Source: Colias croceus
Taxonomy: Eukaryota > Arthropoda > Insecta > Lepidoptera > Pieridae
NCBI RefSeq assembly: GCF_905220415.1
Contig: NC_059568.1
Span: 4,154,001-4,218,000, forward strand
Direction: 5' to 3'
Length of the DNA: 64,000 nucleotides
Shown one piece after another: positions 53,897 to 64,000 of this stretch. The notes under the pieces are model-generated. The model did not search any database and was not told the origin of the DNA. It saw nothing but the letters and a program-made list of their open reading frames with translations. The position numbers and the translations under genes were made by a program. How positions within the stretch are numbered: position 1 is the stretch's first letter; each line of letters starts with the position of its first letter.

Positions 53897-55210
53897 CGAG
53901 GGGCATACCAAAAAAAAACTAGATACTCGAAAACCATAATATTTATTATTTGTTACTTATATCTATCTTTTCAAAGTATTCACTCCGAGCACGTATACAC
54001 TTTTCCATGCGTTGAAACCACTTGGAAAACACCTCTTTTCCAGATACCTCGGAAATTTCGAAATTATAGGCAGCCAGTGCATCTTCCTTGCTCTCAAATC
54101 TATTTCCTTTCAAATTTTCTTTAATTTTGGGGAACAAGTAAAAATCACAAGGTGCCAAGTCAGGAGAGCATGGCGGGTGAGGCAAGATAGACACATTTTT
54201 CGAATTAAAAAAATCAAGTGTTCTGGCGAACGTGTGCGCCGAGGCGTTGTCGTGGTGCCAAAGAAGGTGCCGGATTCCCGACTTCGGTCGCTTGTCACAC
54301 CAAGCTGACAATACTGAGGGGGCACAAATTGACACATACCACTCAGAATTAACTGTTCTTTGATCCTCTAGCACTACAGTAGCGATATGACCGGTCTTAC
54401 AAAAAAACGAGGCAATCATTTGTTTTTGCGTGCTGCGTGCACGACGACATTTCGTTGGTGTTGGTTCATTATCGAAGCACCATACAGTCGACTGTCGTTT
54501 TGTTTCGGGGTCGTAGTTATACAGCCATTTTTCGTCACCTGTAAGTACATATATCGTATACGTTCTTCTTCTCGCCTCCGTCGAATTTCTCTATCATAAA
54601 TCGGCACCAATCTACCCGGCCGCGGCGGTCTTTCTGCTCATCGGTCAGTTTGTGCGGCACCCATCTTGAACAACGCTTACGGAGAGAAAGGTGATCATGA
54701 ATAATGGTTTGCAACGCTGCTGATCCAATACCCAGTTCTCGCTCAAGCTCTACATAATATGTAATTCGTCGGTTTTCGCGAATAAATTTTTCAGTTGCTT
54801 GAATATTTTCTTTAGTGACTGCGGTTGGCGGCCGACCTGTCCTCGCTTCATCTTCAAAGCTTCCCCGTCCTCTTTTGAATTCAGCAAACCAATTAAAAAC
54901 TGTTGCTCGTGAACAAGCAGATTCACCAAAAGTAGTAACCAAAAGTTTAAAACATTCTTGCGGCTTTAAACCTTTTTTATAATCATAATAAATCATAGTG
55001 CGAAAATCTCGTCGATTGAGTTCCATTGTTGCAAGCAAATTCCCGCCAGATTGTTACAAAAATAAGCCTTTATGAGCAAAAAATATTTGAATTCAAATAT
55101 GTTCCAAATTTGAATTTGACACTAAATAACTAGTGTTTACGATGGTGTATAACTTGCCGGTATCAAATTATTAAGTAAAGAGTATCTAACAACTTTTGGC
55201 ATGACCCTCG
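53897..55210 (-). mobile_element. mariner element, full length but frameshifted
   Basis: 1314 bp with terminal inverted repeats CGAGGGGCATACCAAAAAA at 53897 and the inverse of CGAGGGTCATGCCAAAAG at 55210. TA lies on both sides. It contains a nearly complete DD34D transposase on the minus strand with one frameshift. Inserted into a 61-bp tandem repeat. Confidence 0.93.
53946..55025 (-). pseudogene. mariner transposase (DD34D), one frameshift
   Basis: ATG at 55025 gives MELNRRDFRTMIYYDYKKGL, a paired helix-turn-helix region (SRATVFNWFAEFKRGRGSFE, DEARTGRPPT), then a frame change near 54570. The second frame carries GDEKWLYNYDPETK, HHDNASAHTFARTLDF and CSPDLAPCDFYLFPKIKENL. The second and third Asp are separated by 34 residues, as in true mariner. 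Length is close to the usual 345 residues, so decay is slight. Confidence 0.92.
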
Positions 55211-55290
55211 TACCTGGTCCTCGCGTAACACGATGAACACCAGTGTCACGAGCACGTTCATTTTCCCTGTATACGGGGTCCTCGCGTAAC
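55211..55290 (-). repeat. 61-bp tandem repeat, units right of mariner
   Basis: GGTCCTCGCGTAACACGATG at 55216 and the next GGTCCTCGCGTAACACG at 55277 are 61 bp apart. On the minus strand the unit reads ENERARDTGVHRVTRG and joins the RT frame of the adjacent LINE. Confidence 0.8.
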
Positions 55291-56470
55291 ACGCGATTGA
55301 TATTGATGCCAAGTCCTTTCCATTCTAAGAGTTTAAAGGCATCTTTCAAAGTAGCGGTAAAAAGTTTTGGTGGTATCACGTCTCCTTGTCTGACACCGCG
55401 CTGCAAAGGAATCGCCCCTGTACACTGTTCTTTTACTACAACAAACTTCTCAATACTTCGATATACCGATAGTCAATGCGGCACCGCTGCAGAGACCTTA
55501 ATACAGCCCAGGTCTTGAATCGAAGGCTTTTTCATAGTCCACAAACGCTAAGCATAATGGCAAATTATACTCCTGGTCTTCAGTATAATTTGCCGCAGCG
55601 TGTGGATGTGGTCTATGGTGCTAAAGCCCGCGGAAACCCGCTTGTTCGGGAGGCTGGAAGTCATCTAACCTGCGTTCGACACGATTCGTGATAACCCTTG
55701 AAAACAGCTTATAAACATGACTTAGAAGTGCTGTGTGCAGTGGCATAGAGCGCCGGTCTGCCATAAGTTTGAGAGTTTGGTCTGAAAGTTTTTGCGGATT
55801 TATTTTACGCCGGGTCTTAAAGTGGGACCCATGCCTCGTACAATTCGGTGATCGCTTCCGGTTTTCACCCTTTGGATCACGGAGACATCTTTGAATATTT
55901 GTCTATTCGTGGTGATAATGAAGTCTATCTCATTTTTTGTCTTCCCGTCGGGGCTGAGCCAGGTCCACTTCTTGTGGGTTAGTTTCTGGAAGAAGGAGTT
56001 CATCATAAAAAGGCCTTCCTTCTCCAGAAAGTCAGCTAGTCTCTGGCCCCTTGGGTTGCGCTGCCCAAATCCTAATTGCCCCACTCTTAACTCATCATCG
56101 CCTCTCTTACCAATCTTTGCGTTGAAATCTCCCATCACAACATTGAAGTGGGTTTTCGAGGTATGTTACGTCCTCATACATAACTTCCACTTCTTCATCG
56201 GAGTGAGCCGAGGTTGGTGCGTAAACCCGTATGACCTTCAACGAATATCTTTGAGATATTCTGAGTATAAGGCACGCTACCCTGCTCGACATACTGTCGA
56301 TGCTTACGATGTTGTGGACGTGATCGATAAACCCGATTCCACCTTGGGACTGTTGGTCGCCCTCCCGGTAGAAGAACAAATTTCCGGATGTCAAGGTTAC
56401 CGTGTCCTCCTCCTCTCTTCATGACATCCCATCGTAATTTGTTCAATTCCTTTTCCAGCTCAACAATCTT
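55291..56470 (-). mobile_element. RTE-type LINE fragment, rearranged
   Basis: On the minus strand the endonuclease is readable in pieces: NKLRWDVM, SGNLFFYREGDQQSQGGIGF, VIRVYAPTSAHSDEEVEVMY, GDFNAKIGKRGDDELRVGQL, WTWLSPDGKTKNEIDFIITT and GSDHRIVRGM. An RT piece follows with LQRGVRQGDVIPPKLFTATL. Most of the RT between them is missing and the YADD region is replaced by the 61-bp repeat. Several frameshifts. Confidence 0.8.
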
Positions 56471-57690
56471 TTCATGTGATTGAATATTGCACCCAGTTAA
56501 ATCGTACGAAAACCTAAAGCTTAAATATAACTTTCTCGCTTTATCCTATGCGCATTCTATAGCGTAAAGAGAGATAAATAGATTAACGGTCGACACAAAA
56601 ACATTTATCACAAATATGTGGTGGTCATTATGTATATGTAGTGGTCCGACATTACACACAGAATAATTTACCATTTATAATTTATATATTGTCTAGTAAT
56701 TAATATTAATATACAATTTCGATGTACTCTATGGCTAGCTACTACACAGAAATATATAGCCTAGGCATTGACGATTCAATCATGGGATACGATCTTAGTT
56801 TAAGCTTCCATCTCATCTGATCGAGATAAGTTTCATTGATTTAAGACAAATTTATTCCTAATAACCGTAAAAGAGTGACATTCTCCAAAAAAAAAATGTT
56901 ATTAATGCCAATAACCCTGTGTAGTGTAAAAAATTCAACAAGAGACAGTACGAAATGGATGTTTTTGACTTTTTCGTCAAAATATCTGAGGGATGAACTT
57001 GATATGGTCTATCAATGTTGATTTCTAGTCTTCTTCATAACCTGAAAAATTTACCTTCAGTTGTAAGTAATTTTTTTTGGATGTATCTCAAAAACAATTT
57101 TACAAATGGTGGCACGAGATACGATTAAGTCATTTTTAATGGTATTTTTCTCCTCCATAAATTATGGAAGATCTCATCAAATTTGTAACTTTTGGCAGTG
57201 TCAATTTAAATATTTTGTCATGATTTGATCGATAAATCCCTCTAACCACTTTATTATTAATTTCCAAAACTGATTAAAAATGTAAAATTTCTAACCACAG
57301 CCACCAAAGGATAAAGTCTTGACATCTATTGAAATGATTACTATCGAGGCATCCATTTATAAATAATAATAATTAAATAAATCGAAATCTTTTATCTACA
57401 GCTATGAAGTAAGGATTATATGGAACGGCCCTTAATCCAAATGTATTAATAAATTGTCAAGATCTGTTTTGAGCATTTGTAAGGCTACGTTTGCAATGTT
57501 ATTGTCAGACCATAAATGACTTGGATGGGAGAAACAAAGCGACAGTTCACACACTGAGTTCACATTGGAATGTTTGATGATGGGATGGCTTGGCTAAGCA
57601 TCAACACCTCAACCATTTTATATAGTTGAAAATTCTCACCTTCTCTTCTTCTTCTTCTTCTCATGATTCAGATCATGAAGGTGAGAATTT
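56471..57690. other. AT-rich spacer with mixed debris
   Basis: No coherent gene. An inverted repeat around 57628-57692 (AAAATTCTCACCTTC and inverse) encloses a CTT run. Nothing else recognised. Confidence 0.4.
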
Positions 57691-57900
57691 TCCAGATTTG
57701 GTGACTTTGTTTCCCTTATTTGTATATTCAGAATTTCTCCGTCTCCTTTTTCTTAATTCAATGTTGCTTCGTTATAAGTATCAGGGATATTAATGTGGGG
57801 TAATAGGTCTGGGGCGTTTAAATCAACAATAGGCACAAAATATCATTTATAGTATAATGCAAAATATCCTCACCAGTCTTTGTTTCCACAAATCGATCGA
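57691..57900 (-). pseudogene. Debris of uncharacterised mobile-element protein
   Basis: The 57691-57800 part is a direct-repeat copy of 58960-59110 (GGGGTAATAGGTCTGGGGCG against GGGGTAATAGACCTGGGGCG). The adjacent minus-strand frame has AAFDNFDRFVETKTGEDILH, a phrase typical of an unnamed arthropod transposon-associated protein. Confidence 0.4.
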
Positions 57901-58174
57901 AATTGTCAAAAGCAGCCCCTGAACAGGGAAAAGGTGATTTTGTTTGCTTACTCTGGCACATGACTCGAGCGGAATCATGCTCGCTCCAGACGACGCGACG
58001 GGCTGCCGTAGCGCAGGCGATGTGGGTGGGATTCTCCTGCACTTCTCCTGCAGATGCCGGTACCCTCCTGGGCTTTTCTGACTGATAATGCCGCGTACAT
58101 ATTTGGCGGTTGTTTTCATATTTTTTAATATAACAAATAATCATAAATAGACATGAAATTTCATACATCTTCTT

Positions 58175-58342
58175 CTATAATATAAAAATGAATCGCAAAA
58201 TGTGTTGGTAAGCGCATAACTCGAGCGGCTGAACCGATTTCGTTAATTCTTTTTTTATAATATTCCTTGAAGTACGAGGATGGTTCTTATGGAGAGAAAG
58301 CGTAAACATGTACCACGGGCGAAGCCGGGGCGGACCGCTAGT
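58175..58342 (-). repeat. Interspersed repeat type II, inverted copy
   Basis: CTCGAGCGGCTGAACCGATT ... ACCACGGGCGAAGCCGGGGC GGACCGCTAGT, the inverse of the 44791-45130 units. Confidence 0.8.
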
Positions 58343-58959
58343 TTATTATGTTTTTTTATTTATAGTTTTTAAGAACTTTTTAATTTTTTGTTGGATGTAG
58401 TTAAACTTAGCTGGATTACAACTTCAATATTATTGCCAATAATTTTTTCTTTGCGGCTTTGGTTTGCGCAAAAATTTGAAGGCTACGTTTGTAATCGCAA
58501 GATCAGAAGTGACTTCGATGGGAGATTGCTCTTCTTCATATTTATTTTTTGACTTTGCTTCATTGTTTTCGAAACTACAGATTTGTTAGTAGGTGAGTTA
58601 TTTATTAGAATTTCTTTTTTTTTCAAAGAGGCACCCGCCATCTCAGGGTTTTGTCTCGGCCTCCTCTGGAATGTTGTCCAGAGACTTTATTTTCTTTTTT
58701 ATATATTTTTTACCAAAACAAATTATTATGCTTAAAAGACAAAATATATAACATATTTACATAATTTAAATACTAGAATTAGAATACATTAAAAAAAAAA
58801 TTAAAACATAATTTCACATACAAAAAATAAAATACAATTAAATGAAAATACGACACAAAACATAACATTACCCTAATATAACAATATACAAACTTAACTC
58901 TGATATCACAGTAATTAATCACACCCAAAGTCTCTTATTGACTACGTTCACAACTTTCC

Positions 58960-59600
58960 AGATTTTGGGACTTCGGTTTTTCCCTTTATTGTATATTCAA
59001 AAGTTCTCCGTCTCCTTTTTCTTAATTCAATGTTTCCTCGTTATAAATATCAGTGATATTAATGTGGGGTAATAGACCTGGGGCGTTTAAACCAACAATG
59101 GACAAAGTTTCTAAAATAGAGTAATAAACATTTGTGCGATAATGTACTTGTCCAATAAAAGGCATTCTTTCTTGTGACTCATCTTGCTGAATTTTTTTAG
59201 TTTTTTTTGCGCTAGTATCATATCGACAGTAATCTTGGACTCCAGGTTTTGGCTTTTTCTTTACATTTAGGAAGTCTGTCTCTCATGTCCTGAAAAAATA
59301 GAGGCAAAAAATCTGCACAAAGGATGATAAATCAGCTTTAGGTTCTGAGTTTTCTTACAAGCAGTATTAAATCGATCTAAAATTGTATTCCAAACGATGG
59401 CTAGAATTGCTATTTCTAAACGTTGCAACTTTCGCTGCAATCCTGTAGTGTATGATTGTGTGGTCGGTTTCTCATCTCTGCTTTCAGCAATAAATTCTAG
59501 TTCTTCAATTATTGCAGACCATTATTTTTCTAACGCGTAATAGGCAGCACGTTGAGCATACCAACGGAAATATTCTTAAATTCTTAAATTTGTGTACGAT
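58960..59600 (-). pseudogene. hAT/ZMYM-like transposase fragment
   Basis: Minus-strand translation, broken by stops, gives RWYAQRAAYYALEK, RLEIAILAIVWNTILDRFN, NTACKKTQNLKL and MPFIGQVHYRTNVYYSILET. The order (RW-x-ARxxA, a leucine-rich W-containing helix, then 'RxNxYYxI') resembles the C-terminal half of ZMYM/TTF-type hAT transposases. Recognised by pattern only. Confidence 0.45.
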
Positions 59601-59654
59601 ACACCAAGATTTCCAAACGACGCGTGGACATAGTGTAGAAATTATATTATACGT

Positions 59655-59832
59655 ACTAGAGGTCCGCCTAGGCTTCGCCCGTGGTACATATTTCGCAATA
59701 AAAGGTAGCCTATGTCCTTTCTCGGGTATCAAAATATATCCATACCAAATTTCATGCAAATTGGTTCAGTAGTTTAGGCGTGATTGAGTAACAGACAGAG
59801 TTACTTTCGCATTTATAATATTATTAGTATGG
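59655..59832 (+). repeat. Interspersed repeat type I
   Basis: ACTAGAGGTCCGCCTAGGCT ... ATTTATAATATTATTAGTATGGAT. It interrupts the adjoining hAT-like debris. Confidence 0.75.
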
Positions 59833-60400
59833 ATAGTTCTTGACGACTGCTTTTGTGACGGATTTAACTGCACATACATGATCCCACTAAGTTTAAAGAA
59901 TGAGCAAAATTTGTTTCATCATCAGCCCATATACGTTCGCACACTATTGTAATGCATGTCTGTATTTTCTGTGTTTTTATGTGATGAATGTTTGTGTTAT
60001 CATTAAATACGAATATAAATTTGAAATAAAATATTTAAATACTCTTTATGTGTAGTATATACGTATGATAAAATACATGCCCTAAATATCGTGTGTTTAG
60101 CCACATCACTCCTCTCCAGAGACCGGGTTATGGGCGATAGAAGTCTGGAAATTGAACTCTCTTCCCAGAGCCACGGGAGCACGGAAGAGGTAGGGGAGGA
60201 CTGGGAGGTGGAAGAGCGGGAGAAGAAACGATTTTAGGGGAAGACGACAGTAAATAGGCTTTAGGCGGTCTATACTTACTGTCGTTGACTTGTCTATTAT
60301 TTTAATTTTGAAAATTTTATCTCTTGTGTTCTTTCACACTAATTTAAAATCTAAGCCCCAGTAATGTCTGCTCAGTTTCAATCTTGTTTCTTCATCGAAA
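59833..60400. other. Spacer, no gene
   Basis: A GC-richer patch at about 60105-60240 (GAGACCGGGTTATGGGCGAT, GGTAGGGGAGGACTGGGAGG) is not recognised. The rest is AT-rich. Confidence 0.4.
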
Positions 60401-60887
60401 TTGCTATTACATTTAAAAGAGCAATTTTCGCAGTCAACATATTTGGGACACGCAGTCAGTCAGCTCAGCCAGCCCTGGCTGACGCCCGTCCAGGGACAGC
60501 GTAGGTTGGACGCAACGATAGGCTGTAACCCAGGTAATTGGCTGGTTCAGATTTTTTTTAGGAAATCTTCTGGAATTTCGGGACCAGACTGATGTTACAA
60601 ATGCCGCAGAAATTTAGACGGCTTGCGAAATCCCAGCTGCTCATGCACCAACTGCTCACTTTTTTATCTCTAGATACGGTTAATCTCTTTATTAATTCCG
60701 ATTTTAATTTAATATATTCAGCAGGGCTGGTTAAAATATCTTCGACCTCAGCCGCATACTGTCGATCTAATGTGGCCAATATGTAATAAAATTTGGTAGT
60801 ATTGTCAGTAAAGTTTATAATAGCGAATTGTCCTTCTTGCAAACCATATTGCAGGCTTTTCAAGCCAAAAAGGTGGGATCCGTAAAT
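60401..60887 (-). pseudogene. Ty3/gypsy-type gag fragment, frameshifted
   Basis: The minus-strand frame reads GLQEGQFAIINFTDNTTKFY, LDRQYAAEVEDILTSP and KSELIKRLTVSRDKKV. After a frame change near 60620 it continues with LLMHEQLG, GPEIPEDFLKKIWTSQLPGL and QPIVAS. This is the capsid wording of insect Ty3/gypsy-like gag. No LTRs, protease or RT are visible nearby, so it is an isolated relic. Confidence 0.7.
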
Positions 60888-61511
60888 TAAGAGATGGTTG
60901 CTCGGCGGGCGACACGTGCAACGGTCGTGCCGCCATTTTAACGTACCTTAATAAAACCACCAAAATGTATTAACTCGATCCGCGTGGTCGGATTCACTTG
61001 CGCTGGACATGGTTTTTATATACAGATGTCCCAAGAAGTATGGTAATACATTTCGTCATTTACCGCTTCATACCACAAACAACAACAACAAACAAACAAA
61101 AATACTTTATTGTGCACCACAGAGAAAAGTACAAGTAAGGACACAATACATTGTTAATAAAAGAGCACAACAGGCGGTCTTATCGCTCAGACAGCGATCT
61201 CTTCCAGACAACCTGGTGGACAAGGAGACGCAGTGCAAAAGTAATAAAAAACAGGGCAAAGTGCACTAAAAACAGAAAAAAATAAATAAATAAAAATCTA
61301 TATATAAATAGATATTAATATAAAGCATACAAATATACATAAACATACACATATATACATACATAATATAATCACTATATAAATAGATACAAACATATAT
61401 ATATATATTACAATATGAAAATAAACATATACATATATACAAATACACATACATAAAATAGAAAACGCACACCGACACAATTGACTAATAAAATAAATAA
61501 TGAATTACCGA

Positions 61512-62207
61512 CTAATTGGATAAATAAAATTGCTTCAGTAAGTTTTTGAACGTTGATAGAGATTGAGCTGCTCTTATGTCTAAGGGTAAAGCATTCCAAA
61601 GTCTAATGGCACGCACAGTGAACGAAGAATTGTAAACATGATTGACATGCGGTGGCATTGCTAGACGATGTTTATTAGAGGAACGCGTCGGGTTGACGTT
61701 AGACACAAGGAATTCAAATCTCTCTTTTAAGTATCGCGGAGTTCTAGGATCGAACAGAACACAGTACAGGAGGTGAAGGATATGAGTATTTCGGCGAAGA
61801 CGGATGGGAAGCCATTTGAGCTTAGTGCGAAACTCGGAGACGTGATCGTATTTGCGCAAGCCAAACACAAATCTTATGCAGAAATTCTGAAGGCTCTCAA
61901 GGCAGTCTAGGTGGTATTCGTAGAGGTCAGGATAGCACGCATCAGCATAATCTATGATAGGTAAAAGGAGTGTTTGGACGAGCGCAATCTTAGTCGGTAT
62001 CGGCAGAAAATTACGTAAGCGACGGAGCGAACCCGCAGCAGCAAAAACCTTTCTACGAACCTCCTTTATTTGGTGATTCCAAGATAGACACGAATCAATC
62101 CAAATCCCCAGACACTTAATTTCGGAACTATACGGTATAGCAATCCCATCAACTATTACCCTAGGCAAAGTAGAAAAGTCTATTTTGGATACAAAGTATT
62201 TCGTACC
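61512..62207 (-). pseudogene. LINE reverse transcriptase, C-terminal part
   Basis: About 230 codons on the minus strand from VSKIDFSTLPRVIVDG to the stop. It holds the thumb region (LGIWIDSCLSWNHQI, KIALVQTLLLPIIDYADACY, LRKYDHVSEFRTKLKWLPIR). Continuous with the RT core at 63107-64000 before the insertion. Confidence 0.85.
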
Positions 62208-62350
62208 GCATATTATTTATTTATTTATTTATTTACTCTTTATTGTACAACATATTAAAATAAGAGTACATAAAAAACAACCATTTAAGATGTACAAATG
62301 GCGGCCTTATGGCTCAAAGCCATCTCTGCCAGGCAACCTTCATATTATAC
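62208..62350 (-). mobile_element. Nested LINE 3' end with (TTTA)n tail
   Basis: A (TTTA)n run at 62213-62236 is followed by CTTTATTGTACAACATATTA and GGCGGCCTTATGGCTCAAAG, CCATCTCTGCCAGGCAACCT. Inverse orientation of a LINE 3' UTR common in moths and butterflies. Inserted into the older LINE ORF. Confidence 0.7.
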
Positions 62351-62357
62351 TTTGCGT

Positions 62358-62408
62358 CTTTTTTAACCGACTTCAAAAAAAAGGAGGAGGTTATCAATTC
62401 GGCCGGTA

Positions 62409-62439
<31 letters not shown>

Positions 62440-62580
62440 ATGTACACCGATTACTCCGAGGTTTCTGAACCGATTTACGTGATTCTTTTTTTGTTCGATG
62501 CGGAATGGTGTCGAATTGGTCCCATAAAAATTTTATTCGGCTAGGCCTAGTAGTTTTTATTTTATGAGCATTTTTGTCTG
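62358..62580 (+). repeat. AACCGACTTCAAAAAAAGGAGG repeat
   Basis: Begins TTAACCGACTTCAAAAAAAA GG and continues to a long T tract (62409-62435) and CACCGATTACTCCGAGGTTT. A widespread insect interspersed repeat, part of the nested cluster. The T tract is also a likely length-variable site. Confidence 0.6.
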
Positions 62581-62816
62581 TACTCGATGACTTAATTTCA
62601 ATGTAGCAAGTAACTTTGATTCACTTCCCGGTAACCGATTGAGCTGAAATTTTGTATACGAATGTAAATTGGATAGCGATGAAACATTATCATGACATGG
62701 AGCTGATCTGATGATGGAATCGGAAGGTGGCCATAGGAACTCAGTAATATATTGACTCAACTTTATCGAGTTTGGGCTCGTTTGATTCGTGTTGAAAAAT
62801 ACACTAAAAAGTATTA

Positions 62817-63106
62817 AATAAAAATAACTGCGTTAAAAACAACCGACTTCAAAAACGGAAAAGTAAGAAATAAAAAAGATTTGATATTATTAATTACTAC
62901 ATATTATTTTTATGTGCTATTTATTAAATAGGTTTGAAGTCGGTGCCAAACACTAAGCACTTAGTATTAAGCCCATGCACCGACATCAAACCTTTTTAGT
63001 AAATAGCACATAAAAATAATATGTAGTAATTAATAATATCAAATCTTTTTTATTTCTTACTTTTCCGTTTTTGAAGTCGGTTGTTTTTAACGCAGTTATT
63101 TTTATT
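62817..63106. repeat. Foldback element with arms of about 125 bp
   Basis: Left end AATAAAAATAACTGCGTTAA, right end its inverse. The arms share AACAACCGACTTCAAAAACG, AAAAGATTTGATATTATTAA and AGGTTTGA.GTCGGTG with only a few mismatches. The loop of about 40 bp holds CACTAAGCACTTAGT. It directly abuts the broken RT frame, so it probably caused the break. Confidence 0.9.
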
Positions 63107-64000
63107 GGGTTTACATTTAGGCCGTGACTAAAACTCCAATCAACAATAGTGGATACGTCGTCGTTAATTTTAGCAATAGCATTCGGCAGGTCTTCAAGCG
63201 AAGTGTGACAATAAATTTGAAAGTCGTCGGCATACATATGATAGAGAGAAGTGATGTTGAGGGATATTGAATTAATAAATAAACTAAAAAGAAGAGGAGA
63301 AAGCACACCGCCTTGCGGAACACCAGCAGTAACGTCAGCCCAAGAGGAAAAAGAATTATCAACTTGGACACGCTGCTGGCGTTCCTGTAGATAACTACGA
63401 AACCAATCAATATCTGTTGGAGATATGTTAAGAGAACTAAGCGTGCTGAGAAGGATATCATGGTCAACTGTATTAAAAGCATTACTAAAATCCAGAGATG
63501 TTAGTAGCGTAAGCTGTTTTTGATCCAGATGAAAGCGAATGTCGTCAGTGACTTTAACTAGAGCAGTAACCGTGCTATGACCAGGACGAAAACCGGATTG
63601 GAAAGGATTAAGGAGATCATACTTATTAAGGAAGACGCTAAGCTGCTGTTGTACTAAGCGCTCTAGGACTTTTGACAGGAATGGAAGGATAGATATGGGG
63701 CGGAAATCGGTGAGCGTAGAGGGTTTAGAATGTTTTGGTAGAGGGATAATGAAGGCATTTTTCCAAGCACTTGGAAAGGTATGTGAGGAAATTGAATAGT
63801 TCAGGATATGTGTGATTACGGGAACAATAGTATCTAGGATGGGAATGATCATATTACGGCTAATGCAGTCACTGCCGACAGCTTTTGAGCTGATAGCTAA
63901 TATGTTCTTCTTAACATCACAATCAGAAAATTGACTAAACTTGAACGGAGGATGCAAAGGAACAGAGTCAGAGGTAATTCTATTTAAAGTACGCTGTTTA
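63107..64000 (-). pseudogene. LINE reverse transcriptase, N-terminal/core part
   Basis: Open frame up to the window end, holding RT motifs: LDFSNAFNTVDHD (motif A), GVPQGGVLSPLLF (motif B) and YADD (motif C). It is cut by the inverted-repeat element at 63106, after WSFSHGLNVNP. Confidence 0.85.

Larger units (their letters stand above)
61085..64000 (-). mobile_element. CR1/Jockey-type LINE, interrupted, running off the window
   Basis: On the minus strand an RT ORF enters at the window end, with GFRPGHSTVTALVKVTDDIR, LLTSLDFSNAFNTVDHDILL, GVPQGGVLSPLLFSLFINSI and MYADDFQIYCHTS (catalytic YADD). It is broken at about 63110 by a 0.9-kb insertion cluster and resumes at about 62207 with PRVIVDGIAIPYSSEIKCLG through SFTVRAIRLWNALPLDIRAA, ending TAA at 61512. 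A 3' UTR with TA-rich microsatellite follows, down to a CAACAACAACAAACAAACAA tail near 61085. Apart from the insertion the reading frame is largely intact. Confidence 0.85.

Noticed and set aside
61266..61480. Tyrosine-rich minus-strand ORFs
   Set aside because: They come from a TATACA-type low-complexity stretch in the LINE 3' UTR.
1..64000. CRISPR array, bacterial operon, tRNA or rRNA genes
   Set aside because: Direct repeats here are transposon-derived and the genes have introns. No tRNA cloverleaf or rRNA core sequence was recognised.

Overview
This is an AT-rich insect nuclear window with small spliced exons and a very dense load of transposons and short inverted-repeat elements. The repeat families, including many copies of a unit beginning ACTAGCGGTCCGCC, and the encoded proteins point to a moth or butterfly. 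The species cannot be named from the sequence.

Two host genes are readable, and both had to be assembled from exons. On the minus strand at 6529-9519, five exons encode the bulk of a small secreted cysteine-rich ligand whose C-terminal cystine-knot region fits Trunk (Torso pathway). Its first exon was not found. On the plus strand at 13282-36942, thirteen exons with matching phases encode a complete 582-residue STE20-type kinase of the OSR1/SPAK family (fray in Drosophila). It has a kinase domain, the T-loop and S-motif WNK sites, and a C-terminal CCT docking domain. About 86 residues precede the methionine that corresponds to the usual family start, and they are encoded by two extra upstream exons plus part of exon 3. 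The two genes are transcribed divergently.

The kinase introns hold many mobile elements. Intron 2 has a 1.5-kb element with an exact 8-bp target duplication and a THAP-like exon (P-element-like), plus TA- and TTA-flanked MITEs. Intron 6 has a LINE that keeps its 5' half but lacks the reverse transcriptase. Intron 10 has a 1.3-kb element with a 30-bp perfect TIR and an exact 8-bp duplication (hAT- or P-type).

From 37 to 44.6 kb there is no gene beyond probable 3' UTR, but there are three well-defined MITEs. From 44.7 kb to the end, essentially everything recognisable is mobile DNA: a maT-like DD37D element, a Tc1 remnant, two tandemly placed GC-rich TIR elements, a complete-length but frameshifted mariner sitting inside a 61-bp tandem repeat, an RTE-type LINE fragment, hAT/ZMYM-like and other transposase debris, a Ty3/gypsy-type gag fragment, and a large LINE running off the window end with a nested insertion cluster.

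No rRNA, tRNA or CRISPR array was seen. No wholly new system is claimed. The most useful leads are the reconstructed ligand and kinase genes, the P-like element, the foldback elements, the repeated GGAAATGTATAA motif cluster near 18.1-18.8 kb, and the nested insertions whose target duplications can be read directly.
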